A stretch of 42,535 nucleotides of DNA from Thermoplasmata archaeon (GTDB taxonomy: Archaea; Thermoplasmatota; Thermoplasmata; Thermoplasmatales; Thermoplasmataceae): contig JAKAVO010000001.1 of NCBI GenBank assembly GCA_021817255.1, forward strand, positions 1 to 42,535. Reading direction: 5' to 3'. The notes under the pieces were generated by a model. That model saw only the letters and a program-made list of their open reading frames with translations. It searched no databases and was not told where the DNA came from. This document shows, in pieces, positions 1 to 8,640 of the stretch. Numbering within the stretch: the first letter of the stretch is position 1; every line of letters begins with the position of its first letter. Both the position numbers and the translations under genes were made by a program.

Positions 1-104
1 CATCCGTCCTCCGTGAGAGTCCCATTTATGTGGACCGATGCTTGAGCATGATGGTCAGGGACTGGCCCATACTGATCCCTTCTTATTCAGATAAATTGAT
101 GGAA
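1..104. other. Unassigned foldable stretch beside the tRNA
   Basis: No protein or RNA family is recognised here. The bases can fold into one stacked element: AGTCCC (18-23) pairs with GGGACT (58-63), GACC (33-36) with GGTC (53-56), and ATGC (38-41) with GCAT (46-49) around a TTGA loop. On the 3' side the inner and outer stems are separated by a single base. This could be a small structured RNA on either strand, or the 3' end of something that begins beyond the window. Box C/D motifs can be forced onto the plus strand but are poor. Confidence 0.25.
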
Positions 105-176
105 TGGACCGGTCGGGATTTGAACCCGAGGCCTCTTGCTTGCAAAGCAAGCGATCTACCGCTGATCTACCGGCCC
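105..176 (-). tRNA. tRNA-Ala (anticodon TGC)
   Basis: Read on the minus strand, this folds as a full cloverleaf. The acceptor stem GGGCCGG pairs with CCGGTCC with one G-U pair, and the discriminator is A. The anticodon stem CTTGC/GCAAG closes the loop TTTGCAA, giving anticodon TGC for alanine. The T arm is TCGGG-TTCAAAT-CCCGA. No intron interrupts the anticodon loop, and the CCA end is not encoded. An A/T-rich TATA-like tract at about 201-210 lies roughly 29 bp upstream of the 5' end. Confidence 0.95.
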
Positions 177-364
177 TTCCGTCCAGTATATGTTAATACA
201 TAATTTAATTTTTGTTTGATTCCCAGTGCTTGCAACATATCTAACTGGCTCCCATGATCACATTCAAATCTCATTGAAGTTCAATTTTATGCGGAGTTAT
301 TACCGTATTGTGCTATGAATATCATATACTGGCTGCCTGTCCTTTAAAGAAGCCTATTCAAAAA

Positions 365-374
365 CATAAATAAG
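365..374 (+). promoter_or_regulatory. TATA box of the isopentenyl phosphate kinase operon
   Basis: CATAAATAAG is centred about 28 bp upstream of the ATG at 397, the spacing expected for an archaeal promoter that makes a nearly leaderless mRNA. No Shine-Dalgarno sequence lies in front of the ATG, which agrees with this. Confidence 0.5.
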
Positions 375-396
375 AGCGAATGACATTAGAATTAAA

Positions 397-1125
397 ATGG
401 ATATTATTAAAATCGGAGGCAGTTTGCTCACGGACAAGACGATTTACAGAAAGTTTTACCAAAAGAAGACTTCCAAGATTGTTCAGAAACTTTCTGGCAT
501 TGAAAAATTCATACTTGTCCATGGAGGCGGATCCTTCGGCCATTACATAAGCAAGAAATATGGCTTGCCCGGAGATATTACTGAAGAAAGGATAAAGGCA
601 GCATCCATAGTGAAATATGATATGGCAGATCTGAACCAGAGAATTGTAAAAATGCTGAACTTAGCAGGAAGGCCTGCAATGGGGATCTCGCCATTCTTCC
701 TGGATAAGAATAATTCCTTCAGCTATGGCATTGTAAAGAAGGTTCTGGATTATGGCATGATACCTGTGCTTTATGGCGATGTATACTTAAGGAAAGATAG
801 CATAAGAATTCTATCCGGTGACCATATAATGTCTTCAATGGCACAGCTAATGAAACCGAAAAGAGCAATTTTCCTGACTGACGTGGATGGTGTTTTTGAT
901 CGGGACCCAAAGAAATACAGGGACGCTGCATTGTTGAAAAAATATTCTACTGAAAGTGTGGATTTTGGCATGATCAGCAATGACGTAACAGGAGGAATGG
1001 AACTGAAATTCAGGTCCATGGTAAACTGCCGAAACTTTGGGGTTAAAACATATCTTATCAATGGAAATTTCCCGGAAAGAATTGAATACATAGGAAAAAA
1101 AGAATTTGTGGGGACTGAATTTTAA
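397..1125 (+). CDS. Isopentenyl phosphate kinase
   Basis: This enzyme phosphorylates isopentenyl phosphate to isopentenyl diphosphate with ATP, the last kinase step of the modified archaeal mevalonate pathway that feeds ether-lipid synthesis. The 242-residue protein has the amino-acid-kinase fold: an N-terminal KIGGSL nucleotide loop, then HGGGSFGH (residues 42-49), whose final His49 corresponds to the substrate-binding histidine typical of isopentenyl phosphate kinases. A DVDGVFDRDP segment and a late DVTGGM segment match the ATP-binding part of the family. Length fits the family (about 240-260). The next gene begins on the last base of its stop codon and encodes the isomerase acting on its product, which supports the call strongly. 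Confidence 0.95.
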   Translation: MDIIKIGGSLLTDKTIYRKFYQKKTSKIVQKLSGIEKFILVHGGGSFGHYISKKYGLPGDITEERIKAASIVKYDMADLNQRIVKMLNLAGRPAMGISPFFLDKNNSFSYGIVKKVLDYGMIPVLYGDVYLRKDSIRILSGDHIMSSMAQLMKPKRAIFLTDVDGVFDRDPKKYRDAALLKKYSTESVDFGMISNDVTGGMELKFRSMVNCRNFGVKTYLINGNFPERIEYIGKKEFVGTEF

Positions 1126-2183
1126 TGATAGAGAACAGGAAAGAGGAACATATAAGAATTGCAGAAGGCAAGGAAGTAAATGCATCACATAATTACTGGG
1201 ATGATATAACACTCATACACAGGGCCATTCCAGAGGTTGATTATGATAAAATTGACACAAAGGTAAATTTCCACGGAAACGGAATTGATTATCCAATTCT
1301 CATATCTTCCATGACAGGTGGAACAGATCTTGCCAAAAAGATAAATGAAAACCTTGCATGGGCTGCTGAAAGGTTTCATATCCCCATGGGCCTGGGCAGC
1401 ATGAGGGCTGCAGCTGAAAAGAATGAACTTGCCGATACATATTCTGTGATCAATGGCTATAAAATACCTTTCAAACTTGCGAATATAGGGGCGCCACAAC
1501 TCATAAAACAGGAAAAAGATGCATTGACCAGGGAGAAGATAGATTACCTAATGGATCTTATAGATGCTAAATTCCTCATAGTTCATTTCAATTTTCTTCA
1601 GGAAATGATTCAGCCGGAAGGGGATCGAAATGCCAAGGGCGTGATCGAAAAAGTCAGGGAACTTGCTGCCAGCTATCCTGTGATAGCAAAGGAGACAGGG
1701 ACTGGCTTCTCTGAAAGAGATATCGACATGCTGGTTGATTCTGGTGTAAAAGCCATAGACGTAGGTGGCCTTGGCGGGACAACATTTGCAGCAATTGAAT
1801 ATTACAGGGCAGAGAAACAGGGTGAAAGTGAGAAGGCGGCAGCCGGAAAAACGTTCTGGAACTGGGGCATTCCATCTCCAATAAGCCTCAAGATCATAAA
1901 TGGAAGGGTGCCTGCAATAGGAAGCGGTGGCCTGAGGAATGGGCTTGATCTTGCAAGATCTTTAGCCATGGGGGCATCCATTGGCGGATTTGCCCGCACA
2001 TTGCTGAAGGGGGCAGACGAGTCGAGGGAAACCATTGAGAAAAATATAAATTCAATTATCAGGGAATTGAAAATTGCAATGTTCCTGACCGGATCAGCCG
2101 ATGTGGAGAGCTTGAAAAGGGCCGACAAGTTTATTCATGGGGAGTTAAAGGAATGGAGCGATTATTATGACAGAAGATTTTGA
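1125..2183 (+). CDS. fni: Type 2 isopentenyl-diphosphate delta-isomerase (FMN-dependent)
   Basis: The enzyme interconverts isopentenyl and dimethylallyl diphosphate, using reduced FMN, to start isoprenoid chain growth. The 352-residue protein shows the type 2 signatures in order: ISSMTGG near residue 63, GLGSMRAA near 92, an HFNFLQE segment near 154, a KETGTGF segment, DVGGLGGTTFA and a phosphate-binding GSGGLRNGLD segment near 266. It has the TIM-barrel layout and length of the family. The start overlaps the kinase stop (TAATG), so the two are probably translationally coupled; the end overlaps the ZPR1 gene by 17 bases. Confidence 0.96.
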   Translation: MIENRKEEHIRIAEGKEVNASHNYWDDITLIHRAIPEVDYDKIDTKVNFHGNGIDYPILISSMTGGTDLAKKINENLAWAAERFHIPMGLGSMRAAAEKNELADTYSVINGYKIPFKLANIGAPQLIKQEKDALTREKIDYLMDLIDAKFLIVHFNFLQEMIQPEGDRNAKGVIEKVRELAASYPVIAKETGTGFSERDIDMLVDSGVKAIDVGGLGGTTFAAIEYYRAEKQGESEKAAAGKTFWNWGIPSPISLKIINGRVPAIGSGGLRNGLDLARSLAMGASIGGFARTLLKGADESRETIEKNINSIIRELKIAMFLTGSADVESLKRADKFIHGELKEWSDYYDRRF

Positions 2184-2715
2184 AGCTCCCAAGGAAGAAT
2201 TAACTGAAGTCCACTGCCCCAATTGCAGCCATAAATTATACTTTATAGAAATAATGACAAGCATTGCATTTGAGAAACAGATACTAATCCAGACATACTT
2301 CTGCAAAAATTGCCTGTTCAAAAAGAATGAAGTTACTCAAATAGAGAGGGGAGAACCCGTGAGGGAAAGCATTCTGATCAGGAACAGGGATGATTTGAGG
2401 GTTGTTGTGTACAGATCGCCGGAAGCAAGAATTTTGATACCGGAAATAGGTGCAGAGGTGGACCCTGGAGAGATATCAGATGGTGAAGTTACAACTGTTG
2501 AAGGCATTGTTACAAGAATATGGGAAAGGATGTATTCTGCCATGTTCGATTTTGAAGGGACGCCGGAACAGGAAGTATCTGCTAAAAAAAAGATGGAAAG
2601 CATAAGAAAATGGGAGATATTTCCATTCACACTCATCATTGAAGATGTAAGTGGGTTGAGCAGGATTCAGAACAGCAGAACTTCCATAGAGAAGATAGAT
2701 GTGGGTTCTGTTTGA
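2167..2715 (+). CDS. ZPR1-type zinc finger protein
   Basis: A single ZPR1 domain of 182 residues. The zinc site is C17-P-N-C20 with C46-K-N-C49, spaced as in ZPR1 zinc fingers, followed by the typical beta-rich region with conserved segments such as RDDL and ARILIPEIG. The eukaryotic ZPR1 protein has two such modules and acts in translation-factor EF1A folding; the archaeal single-domain form has no settled role. The ATG at 2167 lies inside the end of the isomerase gene with a GGAG about 9 bases upstream, so it belongs to the same operon. A similar zinc-ribbon protein is possible but less likely. Confidence 0.87.
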   Translation: MTEDFEAPKEELTEVHCPNCSHKLYFIEIMTSIAFEKQILIQTYFCKNCLFKKNEVTQIERGEPVRESILIRNRDDLRVVVYRSPEARILIPEIGAEVDPGEISDGEVTTVEGIVTRIWERMYSAMFDFEGTPEQEVSAKKKMESIRKWEIFPFTLIIEDVSGLSRIQNSRTSIEKIDVGSV

Positions 2716-2743
2716 ATATTTTATCAGCTGGCAGTTGCCACAA

Positions 2744-2752
2744 TTTAATAAT
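2744..2752 (+). promoter_or_regulatory. TATA box of the epimerase gene
   Basis: TTTAATAAT is centred about 24 bp upstream of the GTG start at 2772. This supports the GTG start and a leaderless transcript, so the epimerase can be transcribed separately from the upstream isoprenoid genes. Confidence 0.45.
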
Positions 2753-2771
2753 GGGAAGTTAATAAGCATAA

Positions 2772-3725
2772 GTGATTAAATCAAAGAAGATCCTGATTAC
2801 AGGCGGAGCCGGTTTTATTGGCTCCAACATGGCAAACCTGCTTTCTAAAAATAATGACATAACTGTACTAGATGATTTCAGCGGAGGCACCCTGAAAAAT
2901 CTTGAGGACTCAGAAATAGGAAAAAGCGTAAAAGTGATCAGGGGAGACATAACCAAGAGAGATTTTTTCTTTAAGCTGGAAAAGGACTTTGATCTGGTGG
3001 TTCACCTTGCTGCCAATTCAGATGTGAGATCAGGCAGTGAAGATACTGAAGTAGATATGCAGACCAACGTGATAGGCACTCATAATATACTGGAATTCAT
3101 GAGAAGATCAGACATAAAGAACCTCATATTTTCATCAACGTCAACAGTTTATGGAGAGGCTGGCATAATACCAACACCGGAGAATTATGGCCCTGAGTTG
3201 CCCATATCGCTCTATGGCGCTTCAAAACTTGCAAATGAAGGATATATCTGGTCATATTACCACTATTATGATATCAGGCCACTGATTTTCAGATTTGCAA
3301 ACGTGGTGGGAAGAAACTCAACTCACGGCGTTATACATGATTTTGTAATAAAACTGCAGAAAAACCAGGAGGAGCTGGAGATACTTGGAGACGGGACTCA
3401 GGAAAAATCATACATCCATGTTGATGACTGCATAAATGCGATGCTTCATGTTTACGAAAATTCAACCGCCGGCGATGTCGTGAACCTTGGAAACGAACAA
3501 AGAACAAGCGTGAAGACCATTGCACAGGCAGTTTGCAACGAAATGGGCCTGAAAGATGTCAGGTTTAAATTTACTGGCGGAAATGAAGGAAGGGGTTGGA
3601 AAGGGGATGTCAAGATAGCACAACTTGCAACCGGCAAGATAAGAAAATATGGTTATGTCAATAAACTCAACAGTGATGAATCGGTTGCACTTGCTGTAAA
3701 GGAAATATATGCCCAGATGTCGTAA
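2772..3725 (+). CDS. NAD-dependent sugar-nucleotide epimerase/dehydratase (UDP-glucose 4-epimerase-like)
   Basis: An extended short-chain dehydrogenase/reductase of 317 residues. The Rossmann nucleotide loop GGAGFIG is at residues 11-17, the DD of TVLDDFSGG is the NAD-ribose binding end of strand 2, and the catalytic pair is Y148 and K152 in YGASK, preceded by the serine/threonine-rich SSTSTVYG segment. The C-terminal half is the substrate domain. Such enzymes make UDP-galactose or related sugars for glycolipids and glycoproteins of the cell surface; the exact sugar cannot be read here. It starts with GTG, supported by the TATA box 24 bp upstream. A pyrimidine-rich tract follows. Confidence 0.85.
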   Translation: MIKSKKILITGGAGFIGSNMANLLSKNNDITVLDDFSGGTLKNLEDSEIGKSVKVIRGDITKRDFFFKLEKDFDLVVHLAANSDVRSGSEDTEVDMQTNVIGTHNILEFMRRSDIKNLIFSSTSTVYGEAGIIPTPENYGPELPISLYGASKLANEGYIWSYYHYYDIRPLIFRFANVVGRNSTHGVIHDFVIKLQKNQEELEILGDGTQEKSYIHVDDCINAMLHVYENSTAGDVVNLGNEQRTSVKTIAQAVCNEMGLKDVRFKFTGGNEGRGWKGDVKIAQLATGKIRKYGYVNKLNSDESVALAVKEIYAQMS

Positions 3726-3730
3726 TATTG

Positions 3731-3757
3731 CTATTTTTCTTCATTTTTTTATTTTCT
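3731..3757 (+). terminator. T-rich tract after the epimerase gene
   Basis: Immediately after the stop codon the plus strand carries several runs of T, including one of seven. This is the usual archaeal termination signal and closes the 397-3725 gene group. Confidence 0.5.
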
Positions 3758-3898
3758 AAAGATACAGTTTCATTTTCATGCATTGATTTTCTGAAACGCT
3801 GCATTATGCTCCCTTTCCGGTGAAGATCTGTATGCTCCCTAACATGTAAGGCTTACTTCTAAAATACAAAATATACATTGTTAATTTAGTGAGATAGA

Positions 3899-4522
3899 AT
3901 GAAAACAATTGAAACATGGTTCTATGTAGGGCTATTGGCTGTAATCCTAATATTTGGTGTAGGGATGTATTACGAAGGGGCGATTAGCCATGCTTCAACT
4001 TCCACGCAGAGTTCATCAAATGAATATAACATTACACTGGTAATCACAAACCAGAATTACCTGTCCAGTGCAGGCAGAGATCAACCAGCCTTCTATGTTC
4101 TTGAGAATGGAAAGTTAATGTCATCTTCCCAGATTTACCTTCCGGGCGACTCTTTAATAAGAATGACAATAATAAACTATGATTCCGGGCCCGGTTCAGT
4201 TTCATCTGCATACAGTAAGGTTTCTGGAACCTTAAATAACACAGAATATGTGTTTAATAATTCAATGGTAAACTCCACTGCTCAGAGTGGCCAGTGGATA
4301 AGTTCAGTGCCATCCTCCAACCTTTCACACACCTTTACGGTGGCTCAGTTGAATCTTAATATAATGATCCCATCACAATCCATAGTTGTTGCATATTTCC
4401 ACACACCGGCATCTGGTGTCCTAAACTGGCAGTGTGAAGTTGACTGTGGAGCAGGATCAAGTGGCTGGGGAGGAGCAATGGATACTCCTGGCTGGATGCA
4501 GGGAGAAATAGTGGTTGACTGA
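3899..4522 (+). CDS. Membrane-anchored cupredoxin-like protein
   Basis: The 207-residue protein has one N-terminal membrane segment (about residues 8-24), then an extracellular Ser/Asn/Thr-rich beta domain with N-glycosylation-type sequons. Its C-terminal third looks like a cupredoxin of the cytochrome oxidase subunit II or sulfocyanin type: H144 in LSHTFTV, C179-x3-C183 followed by G, and methionines M194 and M200 near the end. The spacing C-x3-C recalls a binuclear CuA site, but the histidine expected four residues after the second Cys is a Ser, so the copper site may be altered. No oxidase genes are adjacent. It probably carries electrons or copper on the outer membrane face. T-rich tracts follow at 4543-4560. 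Confidence 0.6.
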   Translation: MKTIETWFYVGLLAVILIFGVGMYYEGAISHASTSTQSSSNEYNITLVITNQNYLSSAGRDQPAFYVLENGKLMSSSQIYLPGDSLIRMTIINYDSGPGSVSSAYSKVSGTLNNTEYVFNNSMVNSTAQSGQWISSVPSSNLSHTFTVAQLNLNIMIPSQSIVVAYFHTPASGVLNWQCEVDCGAGSSGWGGAMDTPGWMQGEIVVD

Positions 4523-4685
4523 AGCCACTTTTGAAATTATTATTTTTTTAAGTTATTTTTAATATATCCAAAGTCTGTTTTGCTTCTTTTTTCAATCTTG
4601 AATGAACTAATTATCATTTAAATCCAGAGTATGGGGCACTGACAAATTTATTCGGATTCTCTTTTAATAATATTTTTTCCTGAAA

Positions 4686-5759
4686 GTGTACACTTTCCCC
4701 AAACTATTTTTCTCTGATAATCCTATAGTTAATATGAATGTTAATGAGGTAAACCTTTTCACCTGGATAATTGATGGAATGGAAAAGGCGAAATACAACT
4801 TTTCCTCGAGCGGCATGCCAGAATTTGATCTTCGCTCCATTGGGATAAACCTTACTTATGATGAATATGCAAGGCGGAAAGAGAACCTGGAGAAAGAATT
4901 TAATGAAATGATAGGTGAAATGTATGGCGTAGAGGCAGATCAGGTTATTTCTACTACAGGAGGGACAGAGGGCATTGCCCTTGGATCAATATTTTTGCAT
5001 AAAAATTCAGAATGCATAGATGTGCCTGTGCCGGAATATGAACCGATGTACAGGGTTCCTGAATCAATGGGATTTAAAACTGAAAGAGTTAACCCCTACG
5101 CTCCACTGCATCCGGAAAAAAATCATTCCCTCAGTACAACCATACCAAATAACCCTACTGGAGAACTTGAAACTGAAAGGCATCTTGATGAATACCTGGA
5201 TGGAAAACATAGTACATATCTTGATGAAACATTCAGGGAATTCATGTTTCCGGAAAAACCATTTACCCTTCTGCATACCTATCCGGAAGCAGTGGTATCA
5301 ACAACCATGACAAAGTTTTACGGCGCATCTTCATGGAGAGTTGGGTGGATGCTGGCAGATAGGGGGAGAATAAAGGAGTTGAAAAATTACAGATCACTCA
5401 CTACGGGAAGTTCAGCCAGATTTTCACTTTATGCATGTATGAAAATCCTTGAAAAGAGAAGGGATATTCAGAATTTTGTAAAGGAAGTGATAGATCAAAA
5501 CAGGAGAACTGTTCGCGAATTGTTGACCAGAGCCGGGTTAAAATTTACTTCACCTGACAGGTCATCATTCACTTATGTTCAAACTGAAGGTGATTCCCTC
5601 CAAATGGCAGAGAGAATGCTGGAGAATAGGGGGTTTTTGATCTCGCCTGGAAAATATTTTGGAATCCCAACAGGATACAGGCTGTGCATAACTTCAAAGC
5701 CAGATGAATTCAGGAGTGAACTTGAAAAATTCTGTGAGTATTATGAAAACAGAAAGTAA
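4686..5759 (+). CDS. PLP-dependent aminotransferase, class I/II
   Basis: A fold-type I aminotransferase of up to 357 residues. TTGGTEGIAL (90-99) lies in the phosphate-binding helix region, NNPTG is at 155-159, D180 in YLDETF pairs with the pyridine nitrogen, and K210 in the TKFYG segment forms the Schiff base, followed by SSWRVGW. The protein is shorter than typical AspC-like enzymes (about 390-400). Substrate cannot be assigned; aspartate- or aromatic-type activity is the family default. The GTG at 4686 gives the longest frame, but no TATA box fits it exactly and the ATG at 4734 (residue 17) is a reasonable alternative. Confidence 0.85.
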   Translation: MYTFPKLFFSDNPIVNMNVNEVNLFTWIIDGMEKAKYNFSSSGMPEFDLRSIGINLTYDEYARRKENLEKEFNEMIGEMYGVEADQVISTTGGTEGIALGSIFLHKNSECIDVPVPEYEPMYRVPESMGFKTERVNPYAPLHPEKNHSLSTTIPNNPTGELETERHLDEYLDGKHSTYLDETFREFMFPEKPFTLLHTYPEAVVSTTMTKFYGASSWRVGWMLADRGRIKELKNYRSLTTGSSARFSLYACMKILEKRRDIQNFVKEVIDQNRRTVRELLTRAGLKFTSPDRSSFTYVQTEGDSLQMAERMLENRGFLISPGKYFGIPTGYRLCITSKPDEFRSELEKFCEYYENRK

Positions 5760-6381
5760 TTCTGATCTATTTAAGTGGGAAAAAATAACCTTTACTGACC
5801 TGAAACCTGAAACGGATATATTTCTATACAGGCAGATGTGCGAGATGCTCATTCCACAGAAGAATTGCACGAACAGGTTCCGGATTAGGGCAACTGGTGA
5901 AGTGACTGATTTCTATATTGGAAGTGATGACCTTCTTTCACTGAGGTTCATGAAGAGCTTCTTTTCAAGGCTATACCCGCTGAAATTTGAGAGTCAGGCA
6001 GAAAAGATGGAGGAGGCAAGGGTGTTCAGCCTTTACAGGATAAGGGGATGCCGCGATGATGGGCCGATTATGGTTCCTTCCCTGCTTCAGAATATAGCAT
6101 TCATCCATAATGTTGCTGAAAATGACGTTTTTCTCGATGTGGCACTTTACCACAACGGCAGTGGAAAGGTTGGCGTTTCATTAAGGGTCGGTTTTGTGGA
6201 TGAGACCCCCGTAAATGTTAAAATACTGAAAAATATTCAATCAAATATAAGGATGTTTTCAAAAAAATCCGGCATGAAGATCAGCAGGATGGGCAGACAT
6301 GGAAGCCATCACATAAGAAGAGGCATCGACCCAAGGTTTCTCGCCAATTTTGTGAGAATTCCATTGGATGAGGATGTGTGA
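5743..6381 (+). CDS. Unrecognised protein, 212 residues
   Basis: No family is recognised. The frame is open from 5704, but the ATG at 5743 gives a 17-base overlap with the aminotransferase and a compact start (MKTESNSDLFKW). The protein is soluble, with no signal or membrane segment. It has a basic, His/Arg-rich patch near the C terminus (GRHGSHHIRRG) that could bind RNA, DNA or phosphate. The overlap suggests co-expression with the aminotransferase. It ends one base before the convergent ATP synthase operon. Codon use resembles the neighbours, so it is likely a real gene. Confidence 0.7.
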   Translation: MKTESNSDLFKWEKITFTDLKPETDIFLYRQMCEMLIPQKNCTNRFRIRATGEVTDFYIGSDDLLSLRFMKSFFSRLYPLKFESQAEKMEEARVFSLYRIRGCRDDGPIMVPSLLQNIAFIHNVAENDVFLDVALYHNGSGKVGVSLRVGFVDETPVNVKILKNIQSNIRMFSKKSGMKISRMGRHGSHHIRRGIDPRFLANFVRIPLDEDV

Positions 6382-6382
6382 T

Positions 6383-8311
6383 TCATTCTGCCTCATTGAT
6401 TTCTTCAGTATATCTCCTTTTTGTCCCAAATGGAGTGAACTGCTTTCCATTTCCCCTGTAGAATTTTGAGAAGAACTCTACGTAAAGCAACCTTACGCCC
6501 TGTATTCCTGATTCCACTATAGCAAGCAATAAGGCAAACAGCTGCCCTATTATGAGAAGGATGACACCAAATACAATCATTACTGGATTGTGGAGCGACG
6601 ATAGAAAGAATGTGTTCACAAGCTTTGTGAGTATGACTGAGGCAAGCAGGATGCCCATAATTCGCAAATACGAAAGCACGTGGCTTATTACTGATGGAAG
6701 TTCGATGAGCCCTATCCCTTTTTCTGTTGCCAGTATCATTGCAACTCCTGCAATCATGGATATTATGTCTGCGGCTGCAAATGGATTTGTTGCAGGGTCA
6801 AGATTAAGCTTGTATATGAGTGATAGACCATATATGACTATGCCCCAGACAAACAGGAGCCATCCCACCTTGCCTATTATCATTTTCTTGTGGTTGTAGT
6901 AGTAGTCGTTCAGGATGCCAAGGATGAAACCAAATGAAACCATCCCAACGCCGAAGTAGCCTGTCATGAGAAGAATCTTTGAAGTATACACGATTGGATT
7001 GAAATATGTAATATGAAATGGGCCTATCGTTGTGGGAAGAATTGCGAATCCAAAGAACCCGTTAAACAGTATGCCAACAATTATAGCCACTACGGATCCT
7101 GGCAACATAGCCTTTGCAAGTATCTGCAGCTGGTATGGAGTGAATATGGAAGTTATGAATCCCGTCAATTTTTTTGGCAATGGCCTCTTGTGCCCGCTTG
7201 AATTTATTCTTTTTATAAGCCACATGGAAAGCAACAGGATTACTATTCCAAATCCCCAGTCACCAACCATTATCCCAAAAAATATGGGAAAAGCAATGGC
7301 AAAAATTATTGTTGGATCTATTTCAATATCCTGAGGGAGTGAATAGAAACGGATGAATGATTCATACAGCCTGAATCTTCTCGGGTTGTCCTGGAGTGTT
7401 GGTCCTATTTCATCAGTTTGGGCTCTTTCTATCATGCACAGGTGATCTGTGGCCTTTTCCACCCCATCTGATATTTTCTGAAACTTCGGCTCAGGGACCC
7501 AGCCTTCCAATACAAATATGCTCTGGGAAGATGGCATCTTTGCTGCAGCTTCTATCTTCTTTGCTTCTATTTCAAGTGCTTCCCTCACAGAAACAATTTC
7601 TGAATAGTGGCTCTCTGAAAGCCCTCTTATGCCATCTTCCAGTTCCCTGATTTTATCGTTTATATCGTTCTTTAATTTTGTGAGTTCTTTTACAATCTCA
7701 CCAGGTTTGCCATGCATCTCCATTATGTATGCTGCTTTCCCGGACTGTGAACCGAGGCTCTGTGCAAACTCTTTTTCTCCGCTTTTAGGAATTGACAGGA
7801 TTGTGTTTCCATTAACCCTGCTGACAATATAATTCTCCCCAATCTTTCCTTCATAATCTCCCCATACTATATAGGAAGAAATTACAGAGTTTGTGAAGCA
7901 TGACATATCAACGTCTAGGGATTGAAGCGGTTCAATAACTTCCAATCTGTTGTCTATGCTTTTCAATTCTGTCTTAAGATCGTTTATTGAATTTACTGCT
8001 GCCCTGAGATCGTCCCCAATTTTTATATTTTCCGCCGCTGTTAAAATCTCATGGGAATTTGAAAATCTCCTTTTTCCAGATACCTTTCCATGTGGCAGGA
8101 GGTTTTCCATGCCCCTGACCTCATTCATAAGCTCAATTATTCTTCCTCTTCCTTCTATATCTGTGGAGGATTTCAGGCCCTCCTTATAGGAATCAGTCAC
8201 CTCTTCAAACTGTATGGAATTTAAGTCATGCAAAAATGTCAGAAGTCCTGCAGCCTTTTCCCTGTATGCAATTATTCTCATTCTTGCCATTGGCACCGGT
8301 TTAAAAGACAT
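6383..8311 (-). CDS. atpI: A-type ATP synthase subunit I (a-type stator/proton channel subunit)
   Basis: The large membrane subunit that forms the ion half-channels against the K ring and anchors the peripheral stalks. The 642-residue protein has the expected two parts: a soluble, coiled-coil N-terminal half (about residues 1-340) and a C-terminal half with about seven hydrophobic helices. The conserved helices carry FGIMVGDWGFG, LSYLRIMGILLASVIL and a long late segment with LLAIVESGIQGVRLLYVEFFSKFYRG, which includes the arginine and glutamate region characteristic of the family. It is the last gene of the operon, two bases after subunit H, and ends tail to tail with the gene at 5743. Confidence 0.96.
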   Translation of the reverse strand: MSFKPVPMARMRIIAYREKAAGLLTFLHDLNSIQFEEVTDSYKEGLKSSTDIEGRGRIIELMNEVRGMENLLPHGKVSGKRRFSNSHEILTAAENIKIGDDLRAAVNSINDLKTELKSIDNRLEVIEPLQSLDVDMSCFTNSVISSYIVWGDYEGKIGENYIVSRVNGNTILSIPKSGEKEFAQSLGSQSGKAAYIMEMHGKPGEIVKELTKLKNDINDKIRELEDGIRGLSESHYSEIVSVREALEIEAKKIEAAAKMPSSQSIFVLEGWVPEPKFQKISDGVEKATDHLCMIERAQTDEIGPTLQDNPRRFRLYESFIRFYSLPQDIEIDPTIIFAIAFPIFFGIMVGDWGFGIVILLLSMWLIKRINSSGHKRPLPKKLTGFITSIFTPYQLQILAKAMLPGSVVAIIVGILFNGFFGFAILPTTIGPFHITYFNPIVYTSKILLMTGYFGVGMVSFGFILGILNDYYYNHKKMIIGKVGWLLFVWGIVIYGLSLIYKLNLDPATNPFAAADIISMIAGVAMILATEKGIGLIELPSVISHVLSYLRIMGILLASVILTKLVNTFFLSSLHNPVMIVFGVILLIIGQLFALLLAIVESGIQGVRLLYVEFFSKFYRGNGKQFTPFGTKRRYTEEINEAE

Positions 8312-8313
8312 TT

Positions 8314-8640
8314 TTATTCACTCACATACTCCTTCATAACAGTAAACAGCATTTCCATTATGCTTTTTTTATCAATATTGAGTTTGATTCTGGAAGCATT
8401 CTCCTTTTCTTCATTAACAGTTGAAGCCATTATCTTTTCAAATTCCACCTTCTTTTCCTTTACAGCCAGATCATATTTAATCTGGAGGCTGCTTTCCATG
8501 TTCCGGTATGCCTTCTCAGCATTATTTCTTTCAGACTCTGTTCTTTTCCTGCATTCCAGCTTTGCTTCTTCTATTGATTTATTGATGGATTCTTCCTTTT
8601 CCCTTATTTTCTTAATTCTGTCAATTCCTTCTTCATTCAT
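8314..8640 (-). CDS. atpH: A-type ATP synthase subunit H (peripheral stalk)
   Basis: A 108-residue protein that is almost entirely charged heptad-type helix, as expected for the coiled-coil stalk subunit H (also called G) that pairs with subunit E in the stator. No catalytic motif is expected. The start ATG overlaps the stop of the 33-codon membrane ORF upstream (ATGA), and subunit I follows after two bases. Identity rests on position, length and coiled-coil composition, because this subunit evolves fast. Confidence 0.85.
   Translation of the reverse strand: MNEEGIDRIKKIREKEESINKSIEEAKLECRKRTESERNNAEKAYRNMESSLQIKYDLAVKEKKVEFEKIMASTVNEEKENASRIKLNIDKKSIMEMLFTVMKEYVSE

Noticed and set aside
30-80. 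Box C/D guide RNA
   Set aside because: An ATGATGG and a CTGA can be found, but the second box pair is poor and its spacings are wrong, so only a general structured-RNA possibility is kept.
847-1212. A 121-codon minus-strand frame opposite the isopentenyl phosphate kinase end
   Set aside because: It overlaps two confident genes and has a Cys/Phe/Ser-rich, shadow-like translation.
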